Part shown: one piece after another, positions 8,401 to 13,076 of the stretch
Numbering within the stretch: position 1 is the stretch's first letter
Layout: each line of letters begins with the position of its first letter
Source of the DNA: a bacterium
GTDB lineage: Bacteria; Gemmatimonadota; Gemmatimonadetes; Gemmatimonadales; Gemmatimonadaceae
Direction: 5' to 3'
NCBI GenBank assembly: GCA_021802745.1
Contig: JAJZRK010000087.1
Span: 1 to 13,076, forward strand
Length of the DNA stretch: 13,076 nt
Notes under the pieces: model-generated
Databases searched by the model: none
Told to the model about the DNA's origin: nothing
What the model saw: only the letters and a program-made list of their open reading frames with translations
Made by a program: the position numbers and the translations under genes

Positions 8401-8582
8401 TGGCCGTAGCCGGTGCCTTGCAGCAGGACCTGGGCGCCCTCGATCGGTTGGCCCGATGCGGCGTCGGTCACGACGCCGGTGATCTTGCCAGTTTGCGCGT
8501 CCGCTCGCCCGGCGGCGAACAGGAACGCAATGGCGAGTGCCAGGCAGCGAACAGCTGCCTGAAAGCGAGGGGTGGGATGCAC
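5469..8582 (-). CDS. TonB-dependent receptor with carboxypeptidase-regulatory-like N-terminal domain (SusC-like)
   Basis: This 1037-residue outer-membrane receptor should import a large substrate using TonB energy. Residues 1-29 form a signal peptide ending ADA. Residues 30-112 are a CarboxypepD_reg-like Ig fold (GKITGVVTDAASGQPIEGA, then NGRFFILGVPPGDYTV). Residues of about 121-250 form the plug, with LPVRSIKDAL, VQIRGGRAGETMTLIDDIP and a closing YGNALSGVISTATRDGG. The remainder is a 22-strand-type barrel ending in ...VSISF; a terminal phenylalanine is usual for BAM substrates. Eight mature cysteines fall into four close pairs (397/414, 477/485, 628/658, 982/992), probably in surface loops. 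The start is GTG, chosen because GGAGGT lies five bases upstream and the signal peptide begins there. The length matches SusC-type receptors, but no SusD-like lipoprotein follows. Substrate is unknown; glycan, peptide or siderophore are all possible. Confidence 0.93.
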   Translation of the reverse strand: MHPTPRFQAAVRCLALAIAFLFAAGRADAQTGKITGVVTDAASGQPIEGAQVLLQGTGYGQVSGANGRFFILGVPPGDYTVQARRIGYGTQQTTVSIAIDQTRELNFKLSNAANTLQAVQILENQENLVELKQTGTTQSISQEELQTLPVRSIKDALQLQAGFTEVPQVSTDLTAFTAARRQGITGVQIRGGRAGETMTLIDDIPVNNFLFGGPALDITNKAVAGVSTIKGGMEPQYGNALSGVISTATRDGGTTIQGALDYETSKIGKAFGGVSDGLKGYDFIEGFLSGPVPATNNKLRFVLAGRSTGGALQVLEYDNKIYDPFLSDTMARNIHTADLLSGWRAQGYSTERNAFGKLTYLFGPTTKLSLSALHFENARMNVQFDWGLEGFNRANQCVDTYRNTYKGVDVVDACNTFYDTDRLTPTGRPTGAARDAYVAPATVSEARDLLTARFEQTAGRLNYKIVIGQLSGRRETCATFFSGVCMGERVADTNFSGRFAVAGVTSVDITPTEGTDEIAGNDRNTTRLARFDVQYQATDHHNLAMGLFYQGHDIYFREVRDVGLNNIQLLPSNYQAKPWDAAAYLQDRIEYDFLTVRVGARFDYGRAGGISFNNPLDPTNGTTQLTVCTDPQRFGLPANWASGIDPVTKQPVTGIAACGLIPSKGDSARDMAFGDDMGQAAVRRAFSPRLGLSFPVTDRSSAFFNFGVYYQNPLYNNVYQGTGIGTPDEGTAKAAQFDAQTFVGNPRLRAEQSVSYEMGYVSEFGKGSKYSLQFVAYSKDQSGLTGVRTGGFLRGSNARVFDPGVTYGTNSPSYTVLVNQDFQTVRGFELEFRRRLSNFWTGRLNYAYSQATTNASPPDLETQRTTEEGDIVARKEIRSDIDQNHQLGGSISFIVANKTPGIWGGQYLRNSSLSFTTRLASGFPYTPSLTFTGYAADRLERNSGSAPMTFTINVQAQKDWTVANVRYGAFVRVSNLLDRKNCNQVFATTGNCNGGASPQARLRAGNFTGEGETSTFFDRPQYLAGRRSINGGVSISF

Positions 8583-8587
8583 GGACG

Positions 8588-8593
8588 ACCTCC
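8588..8593 (-). promoter_or_regulatory. Strong ribosome binding site of the TonB receptor gene
   Basis: GGAGGT on the minus strand lies five bases before the GTG start at 8582. This near-perfect anti-16S match supports GTG as the start codon, and the signal peptide begins directly at it. Confidence 0.8.
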
Positions 8594-8594
8594 G

Positions 8595-8632
8595 GACTGC
8601 GAATCAGTGAGAGCCTGACTGCACGGAACTGC
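8595..8632 (-). repeat. Three short GCAGT-type repeats in the receptor leader
   Basis: On the plus strand GACTGC occurs at 8595-8600 and 8617-8622, and AACTGC at 8627-8632. Starts are 22 and 10 bases apart, close to whole helical turns. They lie just upstream of the receptor ribosome site and could bind a regulator, but six-base repeats can arise by chance. Confidence 0.2.
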
Positions 8633-8641
8633 CTGCTACTC

Positions 8642-8690
8642 CGCTGGATCTCCCGGCGTCCGTCGTCGGTCGCCAGCCGATGATCCAGCG
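8642..8690 (-). other. Structured leader candidate: 9-bp inverted repeat with inner stem
   Basis: CGCTGGATC (8642-8650) is perfectly complementary to GATCCAGCG (8682-8690). Inside, CGGC (8654-8657) pairs with GCCG (8676-8679), and CCG (8660-8662) with CGG (8667-8669) around a TCGT loop. If transcription of the receptor gene starts near the TTGACA box, this folds in its 5' leader about 60 bases before the start codon. Alternatively it is a DNA operator with widely spaced arms. It does not resemble a riboswitch class known to me. Confidence 0.45.
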
Positions 8691-8724
8691 CGAGACAGTT
8701 GGGTTAGGGCGTTGGATGGCGACT

Positions 8725-8753
8725 AAGAGACATGTCAGGGAGTATCCTGTCAA
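8725..8753 (-). promoter_or_regulatory. Candidate sigma-70-type promoter for the receptor operon
   Basis: On the minus strand a perfect TTGACA (8748-8753) is followed after 17 bases by TCTCTT (8725-8730), which matches TATAAT at only three of six positions. The start would be near 8718, leaving a leader of about 136 bases. The palindrome GACATGTC (8729-8736) sits in the spacer and touches the -10, a usual place for a repressor. The -35 is convincing; the -10 is weak. Confidence 0.35.
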
Positions 8754-8824
8754 GTCGGCGGTTGGCGTAGGGAATCGGCTCACCAATCTGTCCCGTCCAA
8801 CTGCCGTCCGCCGCACGTCCTCAA

Positions 8825-8830
8825 TAGATT
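8825..8830 (+). promoter_or_regulatory. Possible -10 element for a near-leaderless lysine operon transcript
   Basis: TAGATT, fitting TANNNT, ends eight bases before the ATG at 8839, and no Shine-Dalgarno sequence precedes that ATG. Together these fit a transcript beginning at or within a few bases of the start codon. No good -35 is visible at the matching distance. Confidence 0.25.
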
Positions 8831-8838
8831 CTGCCATC

Positions 8839-9834
8839 ATGTCTGACGTCGTCTCGCTCGCCGCCGAACTCCTCGCCATTCCGTCGCCGACGCGCGACGA
8901 GGGCCGGGCCGTGGAGTTCGTCTCCCGCTGGCTCATCGCCCGCGGATGGAACGTCACGCTGCAGGAAGTCTCGCCGGGGCGCTCGAACATCTGGGCGTCC
9001 CGCCGTGGCGGCGGCGTGACGCTCTCCACCCACCTCGACACCGTGCCGCCGTACGTCGCGCCGCGGCTCGCGGGTGACCGGCTCCATGGGCGCGGCGCGT
9101 GCGACGCCAAGGGAATCGCCGCCGCGATGCTGGTCGCCGCCGACCGCCTGGCCGAGGCCGGCGAGGATCGCGTGGACCTGCTCTTCGTCGTCGGCGAGGA
9201 GCGCGGCTCCGACGGCGCCCGCGCCGCCAACCAGCTCGAGGCGACCTCGCGCTTCCTCGTCAACGGGGAGCCGACGGAAAGCCGACTGGCCACGGGGTGC
9301 AAGGGGGCGTGGCGCGTGACGGCGCGCACCCGCGGCCGCGAGGCGCACTCGGCCTACCCGGAACTCGGCGCGTCGGCCATCCTGCCGATGTGCGAACTGC
9401 TGCCGGGTCTCGCCGCCATCGAACTGCCCGTGGATGCGGCGCTCGGCGCGACGACGGTGAATGTCGGCGTCGTGAAGGGCGGCACCGAAGCGAACATCGT
9501 GCCCGCGCACTGCGAGGCGGAACTGCTGGTGCGCATGGTCGGCGACCGCGCGCCGGTGCAGGCCGCCCTCGAACGGTGGGCGGGCGACCGCGCCGAACTC
9601 TCGTATGGCTCGTTCATCCCGGCGCAGCATTTCCACGTCGTCCCCGGCTTCGACACGGCGCCGATGGCGTACACGTCGGACATCCCGCTCCTCCCACGCT
9701 GGGGCACCCCGCTCCTCATCGGCCCCGGCTCCATCCATGTGGCCCACACGCCCGACGAGTGCATCGCGCTCGATGAACTGCGCGCGGCCGTGGACATCTA
9801 CGAGCGCCTCGTGCGCACCCTGCTTGCCTCATGA
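8839..9834 (+). CDS. M20-family metallo-deacylase (DapE/ArgE/LysK-like), probable lysine-pathway deacylase
   Basis: This 331-residue cytoplasmic enzyme has the full M20 metal site: H65 and D67 in STHLDTVP, D89 in GRGACDAKG, the E120/E121 pair in GEERGSDG, E144 in NGEPT, and H303 in HVAHTPDE near the end. H170 (REAHSAYP) fits the dimerisation-domain histidine, and NVGVVKGGTEANIVPA is the usual lid-domain strand. Members hydrolyse N-acyl amino acids. As first gene of an operon with asd, aspartokinase, dapB and dapA, removal of a succinyl or acetyl group from N-acyl-diaminopimelate (DapE role) is most likely. GEPT followed by TGCKG also recalls ArgE/LysK enzymes, and at 331 residues it is shorter than typical DapE (about 375), so no gene symbol is given. 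The ATG at 8839 begins the recognisable domain (MSDVVSLAAELLAIPSPTR); an in-frame ATG at 8680 would add 53 unlike residues. No Shine-Dalgarno is seen. The stop overlaps the next start (ATGA). Confidence 0.85.
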   Translation: MSDVVSLAAELLAIPSPTRDEGRAVEFVSRWLIARGWNVTLQEVSPGRSNIWASRRGGGVTLSTHLDTVPPYVAPRLAGDRLHGRGACDAKGIAAAMLVAADRLAEAGEDRVDLLFVVGEERGSDGARAANQLEATSRFLVNGEPTESRLATGCKGAWRVTARTRGREAHSAYPELGASAILPMCELLPGLAAIELPVDAALGATTVNVGVVKGGTEANIVPAHCEAELLVRMVGDRAPVQAALERWAGDRAELSYGSFIPAQHFHVVPGFDTAPMAYTSDIPLLPRWGTPLLIGPGSIHVAHTPDECIALDELRAAVDIYERLVRTLLAS

Positions 9835-10898
9835 ACGCCTCTCGTCCCCCCATCAAGGTTGCAGTCCTCGGCGCCACCGGCGCCGTAGGCCAGACGTTCG
9901 TCCGCCTGCTCGAGGGACATGCGTGGTTCGAACTCGCCGAGGTCGCGGCGTCGGAGCGTTCGGCCGGCAAGGCGTACGCCGAGGTGACGCGCTGGATCGA
10001 AGGCGACATGCCGAACGCCGTGGCCGCGCTCACCGTGAAGCCGTGCGATCCGGCGGCGGTGCAGGCGCCCATCGTCTTCTCCGCGCTCGACAGCAACGTC
10101 GCCGGCGAAGTGGAGGCGGCGTTCGCCGCCGCCGGCCGGCTCGTGCTGAGCAACGCGAAGAATTTCCGCATGGAACCCGACGTCCCGCTGGTCATTCCCG
10201 AGGTCAACGCCGATCACCTTGCCCTGCTCGACACCCAGCGCGCACGGCGCGGCTGGACGGGCGGCATCGTGACGAACGCGAATTGCGCGGCGACGATGGC
10301 CGCGGTGGCGCTCGCCCCGCTGCACGCCGCCTACGGCGCGCGCCGCGTCTTTGTCGCCACGATGCAGGCGGTGAGCGGGGCGGGGTACCCTGGCGTGCCG
10401 TCGCTCGACATTCTGGGAAACGTGATTCCGTACATCGGCGATGAAGAGCCGAAGATCGAACGCGAGCTGCAGAAGATGCTTGGCGTTGCGCTCGACGGGG
10501 CGGTGACTGCGGCGCCATTTGCGGTGAGTGCTCATGCCAATCGCGTGGCGGTGGAGAACGGCCACACGGTCTGCCTCTCGGTGGAATTCGACCGCGCGCC
10601 GGGGGTAGAGGAGGCGGCGCAGCTTTTCCGCGCATGGCGCGGGCATGCCGCCGTGCGCGGCCTCCCCTCGGCGCCGGACGTGCCGTTGCACTACTTCGAC
10701 AGCGACGACCGTCCGCAGCCGCGGCGCGACGCGATGCGCGGGCGCGGCATGACGGTGTCGGTCGGGCGGCTGCGCCGCGACCCGCTGTTCCATCTCAAGT
10801 TCGTCGCCATGGGGCACAACACCATTCGCGGCGCGGCGGGCGGCTCCATCCTGAACGCCGAACTGCTGGTGGCGACCGGGCGCGCGGGCGCGGCATGA
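9831..10898 (+). CDS. asd: Aspartate-semialdehyde dehydrogenase, archaeal/fungal type
   Basis: This enzyme reduces aspartyl-4-phosphate to aspartate-4-semialdehyde with NADPH, the branch-point step feeding lysine, threonine and methionine. The 355-residue protein has an N-terminal Rossmann motif [14 protein letters not shown] (residues 10-23), SNAKNFRM (107-114), the catalytic C152 in TNANCAAT, and an active-site histidine in [10 protein letters not shown] (most likely H245). The block [19 protein letters not shown] (192-210) is diagnostic of the archaeal/fungal-type subfamily (like Methanocaldococcus Asd) and replaces the motif of the usual bacterial type. A late conserved block reads [12 protein letters not shown] (328-339). 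Its ATG overlaps the M20 stop by four bases, and no Shine-Dalgarno is seen, so translation should be coupled. Aspartokinase, the enzyme one step earlier, follows with another four-base overlap. Confidence 0.96.
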   Translation: MNASRPPIKVAVLGATGAVGQTFVRLLEGHAWFELAEVAASERSAGKAYAEVTRWIEGDMPNAVAALTVKPCDPAAVQAPIVFSALDSNVAGEVEAAFAAAGRLVLSNAKNFRMEPDVPLVIPEVNADHLALLDTQRARRGWTGGIVTNANCAATMAAVALAPLHAAYGARRVFVATMQAVSGAGYPGVPSLDILGNVIPYIGDEEPKIERELQKMLGVALDGAVTAAPFAVSAHANRVAVENGHTVCLSVEFDRAPGVEEAAQLFRAWRGHAAVRGLPSAPDVPLHYFDSDDRPQPRRDAMRGRGMTVSVGRLRRDPLFHLKFVAMGHNTIRGAAGGSILNAELLVATGRAGAA

Positions 10899-12250
10899 TC
10901 GTCTGCAAGTTCGGCGGCACCTCCGTCGGCGACACCGCCGCGATCGAACGCACCGCGGCCATCGTCCGCGGCCGGCTGGCGCAGCAGCCGGTGGTCGTTG
11001 TGTCCGCCCTGGCGGGAACGACGAACGCCCTGCTCGACATCGCGGCGCAGGCGTCGAAGGGGCAGTTCATCGTCGCCATTCGCGGCATCGAGGCCCTGCG
11101 CGACCGCCATCTCGCCGTCGTGGAAGAACTGCTGGGCCCCGGCGCAGCGTCGGTGGAGATCGCCGCCGAGGTGAGCATGCTCTTCGACGAACTCGCGCAC
11201 CTCGGCGAGGCGCTCTCGGTGCTGGGCGACCTGAGCCCACGTTCGCTCGACGCGGTGGCCGCGTACGGCGAGCGCCTCTCGTCGCCCATCGTCGCCGCCG
11301 CCTTCCACCAGCGCGGCATTCCCGCCACGTGGGTGGACGCGCGCAAGGTGATGATCACCGACGACGCATTCGGCAAGGCGCGTCCGCAGACGGACGCCAT
11401 CGCCGAGGCGGCGCGCGAGCAGCTGCTCCCCATCGTGCGGGACGGACGGGTGCCCGTGCTCGGCGGCTACATTGGCGCCACCGTCGAGGGGACGACCACG
11501 ACGCTGGGGCGCGGCGGCTCCGACTACAGCGCGGCCCTGTTCGGCGCCGCACTCGACGTCGAGGCCATCGAGATCTGGACCGACGTGGACGGCATGCTGA
11601 CTGCCGATCCGCGCGTGATCCCCGGCGCGCAGCTCATCGAGCACATCCGCTTTGACGAGGCGGCCGAGCTGGCGAGCTTTGGCGCCAAGGTGCTGCATCC
11701 AAGCACCATCGCCCCGGCGGTGCAGCGCAGCATTCCGGTGTTCATCTACAATTCGCACCGCCCGCAGGCCGCCGGCACGCGCATCACCTTCGATGCGCCG
11801 CGCTTCTCGGTGCGCGCCGTCGCCGGCCGCGCGAACGTGGTGCTCGTGAACGTGAAGTCGAGCGCCATGCTCGGCACGCCGGGCATCGTGCGCGGCATCT
11901 TCTCCGTCTTCGAGCGCTTCAAGCTCTCGGTGGACGTCATCGCCACGTCGGAAGTGAGCGTCTCCGTGACGCTCGACGACGCCCAGCACCTCGACGCCGT
12001 GCTTAATGAACTACGCTCCTTCGGCGACGTGACGGTGCAGCGCGGCCGCGGCATCGTCGCGATCGTCGGCGCCGGGCTGGGCGGGCACACCCCCACGATG
12101 GCGCGCGCCCTGGCGGCGCTCGGCGACATGCGGGTGCACATGTGCTCGCTGAGCGCGAGTGCCATCAACCTCACGCTCATCGTGGACGGCGACCAGGTGC
12201 ACGAGGCGATGCGGCGGCTGCACCGGGCATTCTTCGAGGGCGGGGCATGA
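10895..12250 (+). CDS. lysC: Aspartokinase, lysine-sensitive (AK III) type
   Basis: The product (451 residues) phosphorylates aspartate with ATP, the committed step of the pathway. The kinase domain shows KFGGTSVGD (residues 5-13), AAYGERLSS (122-130), GRGGSDYSAALFG (205-217), WTDVDGMLTADPRV (228-241) and FGAKVLHPSTI (262-272). Two C-terminal ACT domains follow: about 315-380 with SVDVIATSEVSVSVTLD, and about 383-450 with GIVAIVGAGLGG. The segment around SSAMLGTPGIVRGIFSVF and the TSEVSVSVTLD strand resemble the lysine-binding interface of E. coli LysC, and the length (449 there) agrees, so lysine feedback inhibition is likely but inferred. The start is the ATG overlapping the asd stop (ATGA), because the domain begins there. 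The open frame extends 87 codons further back into asd without homology. Confidence 0.96.
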   Translation: MIVCKFGGTSVGDTAAIERTAAIVRGRLAQQPVVVVSALAGTTNALLDIAAQASKGQFIVAIRGIEALRDRHLAVVEELLGPGAASVEIAAEVSMLFDELAHLGEALSVLGDLSPRSLDAVAAYGERLSSPIVAAAFHQRGIPATWVDARKVMITDDAFGKARPQTDAIAEAAREQLLPIVRDGRVPVLGGYIGATVEGTTTTLGRGGSDYSAALFGAALDVEAIEIWTDVDGMLTADPRVIPGAQLIEHIRFDEAAELASFGAKVLHPSTIAPAVQRSIPVFIYNSHRPQAAGTRITFDAPRFSVRAVAGRANVVLVNVKSSAMLGTPGIVRGIFSVFERFKLSVDVIATSEVSVSVTLDDAQHLDAVLNELRSFGDVTVQRGRGIVAIVGAGLGGHTPTMARALAALGDMRVHMCSLSASAINLTLIVDGDQVHEAMRRLHRAFFEGGA

Positions 12251-12951
12251 GCGCGTTGCGGCTGGCGGTCATCGGCGACGGCAAGATGGGGCGGCTCGTG
12301 CGCGCCCTCGCCGTGGAGCAGGGTGTGGAAGTGGCGGCGTTCCTCGGCCGCGACGACGTGCGTCGCGACGGCCTCACGCCGGCGGCGCTGCACGGCGCCA
12401 CCGTGGCCATCGAGTTCACCCAGCCGGACGCCGCCGCGGCCAATGTCCGCGCCTGCGTACGCGCGGGCTGCGCGGTGGTGTGCGGCACCACGGGATGGGA
12501 CGCCGAGCGTGCGGCGGTGGAAGCCGAGGTGCGTGCGGCGGACGGGGCGTTGCTCTGGGCGCCGAACTTCTCGCTGGGCGTGCACATCTTCACGGCGCTC
12601 GTCGCCGAGGCGGCGCGGCGTGCGCTGGCAGCGGGCGGGTTCGATGCGCATATTGTGGAGACGCATCACACCGCCAAGCTCGATGCGCCGTCCGGCACCG
12701 CGCGGCAGTTGGCCCGCGCGGCGGAGCAGGCGGGCGGCGCGCCGGTTCCCATCACGTCGGTGCGGGTGGGGTCGGTGCCGGGGACGCACGAACTGGTGCT
12801 CGATGGTTTGTTCGAACAGGTGCGCCTGGTGCACGAGGCGCGCGACCGCCGCGTCTTCGCCCTCGGCGCGCTGGCCGCGGCGCGCTGGATTGCGGGGCGG
12901 CGCGGGGTCTTTTCGCTCGATGACATGCTGGCTTCCCCCGGAGGGGACTGA
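12247..12951 (+). CDS. dapB: 4-hydroxy-tetrahydrodipicolinate reductase
   Basis: DapB reduces the ring product of DapA to tetrahydrodipicolinate with NAD(P)H. The 234-residue protein shows the nucleotide-binding [11 protein letters not shown] (residues 6-16), [14 protein letters not shown] (54-67), VVCGTTGWD (77-85), APNFSLGV (105-112), and the family signature [15 protein letters not shown] (138-152) with the catalytic histidines H140/H141 and K144. [15 protein letters not shown] (173-187) is the usual substrate-side block. It is shorter than E. coli DapB (273) but close to the compact form found in several phyla. The ATG overlaps the aspartokinase stop (ATGA), and GAGGG (12236-12240) sits six bases upstream, giving it its own ribosome site. 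The stop overlaps the dapA start by one base. Confidence 0.96.
   Translation: MSALRLAVIGDGKMGRLVRALAVEQGVEVAAFLGRDDVRRDGLTPAALHGATVAIEFTQPDAAAANVRACVRAGCAVVCGTTGWDAERAAVEAEVRAADGALLWAPNFSLGVHIFTALVAEAARRALAAGGFDAHIVETHHTAKLDAPSGTARQLARAAEQAGGAPVPITSVRVGSVPGTHELVLDGLFEQVRLVHEARDRRVFALGALAAARWIAGRRGVFSLDDMLASPGGD
12934..12947 (+). promoter_or_regulatory. Small hairpin over the dapA ribosome binding site
   Basis: TCCCC (12934-12938) pairs with GGGGA (12943-12947) around the loop CGGA. The dapA Shine-Dalgarno GGAGG (12940-12944) lies partly in the loop and partly in the stem, six bases before the ATG at 12951. Ribosomes finishing dapB would open this hairpin, so it could tie dapA translation to dapB. 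The stem has only five base pairs. Confidence 0.35.
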
Positions 12952-13076
12952 TGGGTTCCTGCACGCTGCGCGGCGCCATCACGGCACTCGTGACTCCCTT
13001 CACGCCCGACGGGGCCATAGACGAGCCCGCGCTGCGCGCGCTCGTCGCCTGGCAGATCGAGCAGCACATTGACGGC
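12951..13076 (+). CDS. dapA: 4-hydroxy-tetrahydrodipicolinate synthase, N-terminal part (cut by window edge)
   Basis: Only the first 42 codons are present, with no stop before the right edge. They show the family's opening strand [17 protein letters not shown] (residues 8-24), followed by the first helix [16 protein letters not shown], as in DapA and related class I aldolases such as NanA. Context decides for DapA: it directly follows dapB (TGATG, one-base overlap) and has a strong GGAGG ribosome site six bases upstream. DapA condenses pyruvate with aspartate-semialdehyde through a Schiff-base lysine that would lie beyond the window. Confidence 0.93.
   Translation, partial: MGSCTLRGAITALVTPFTPDGAIDEPALRALVAWQIEQHIDG

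Larger units (their letters stand above)
8583..8838. promoter_or_regulatory. Divergent intergenic control region
   Basis: These 256 bases separate the outward-facing receptor operon and the lysine operon and must hold promoters for both. They contain a TTGACA box facing left, an 8-bp palindrome GACATGTC (8729-8736), a long inverted repeat (8642-8690), GACTGC-type repeats and, next to the lysine operon start, AATAGATT. I see no lysine riboswitch, T-box or cobalamin-riboswitch core. An open frame runs from 8680 into the M20 gene, but its first 53 codons have no family similarity that I recognise. Confidence 0.6.

Noticed and set aside
6858..8618. Open frame of 586 codons on the plus strand opposite the TonB receptor
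   Set aside because: Low-complexity Arg/Ala/Val composition and no motif; it is a shadow of the receptor gene.
8680..8838. N-terminal extension of 53 codons for the M20 gene
   Set aside because: The residues look like translated intergenic DNA, cover the inverted repeat arm and promoter candidates, and the family domain begins at 8839.
8583..8838. Lysine riboswitch, T-box or cobalamin riboswitch
   Set aside because: None of the conserved core sequences I know for these classes is visible.
10634..10894. N-terminal extension of 87 codons for aspartokinase
   Set aside because: It lies wholly inside asd in another frame, and [12 protein letters not shown] is the normal kinase start.
9798..11989. 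Long minus-strand frames opposite asd and lysC
   Set aside because: No recognisable family, and the plus-strand frames carry complete catalytic motifs.

Overview
The window is GC-rich, densely coded chromosomal DNA with two divergent gene blocks separated by a 256-base intergenic region (8583-8838). A large TonB-dependent receptor, a giant secreted protein with a type IX-like C-terminal domain and a PorV/PorQ-family porin, together with this base composition, suggest a member of the Gemmatimonadota or a related FCB-group lineage. That assignment is inference from gene content, not a measured match.

Left block, minus strand, read from right to left (8582 down to 18). It holds a 1037-residue SusC-like TonB-dependent receptor (GTG start, strong ribosome binding site), then a 1423-residue secreted protein of unknown function ending in a FlgD/T9SS-type-A-like domain, then a 368-residue PorV/PorQ-family outer-membrane protein. 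The gaps are 57 and 15 bases, so this looks like one operon. The first gap carries a perfect 9-bp GC hairpin. A Shine-Dalgarno-like sequence at the left edge suggests the operon continues out of the window. The receptor, a presumptive exported cargo and the PorV-type shuttle/anchor protein plausibly form one outer-membrane export or uptake module. There is no SusD partner.

Right block, plus strand (8839 to the right edge). This is a diaminopimelate/lysine biosynthesis operon: an M20-family deacylase (DapE/ArgE/LysK-like), aspartate-semialdehyde dehydrogenase of the archaeal/fungal type, a lysine-sensitive-type aspartokinase, dihydrodipicolinate reductase, and the first 42 codons of dihydrodipicolinate synthase. 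All four junctions overlap: three ATGA overlaps and one TGATG. Translation is therefore probably coupled along the whole operon. The genes supply aspartate phosphorylation, aspartate-semialdehyde formation, ring formation, ring reduction and probably a late deacylation step.

The intergenic region holds a 9-bp stem with a 31-base internal part, a TTGACA box pointing left with an 8-bp palindrome beside it, and short repeats near the receptor start. I see no tRNA, rRNA, CRISPR, insertion sequence or prophage gene. Most of the window is ordinary. The least explained parts are the giant secreted protein, its pairing with the receptor and porin, and the RNA-scale structures at the gene junctions.
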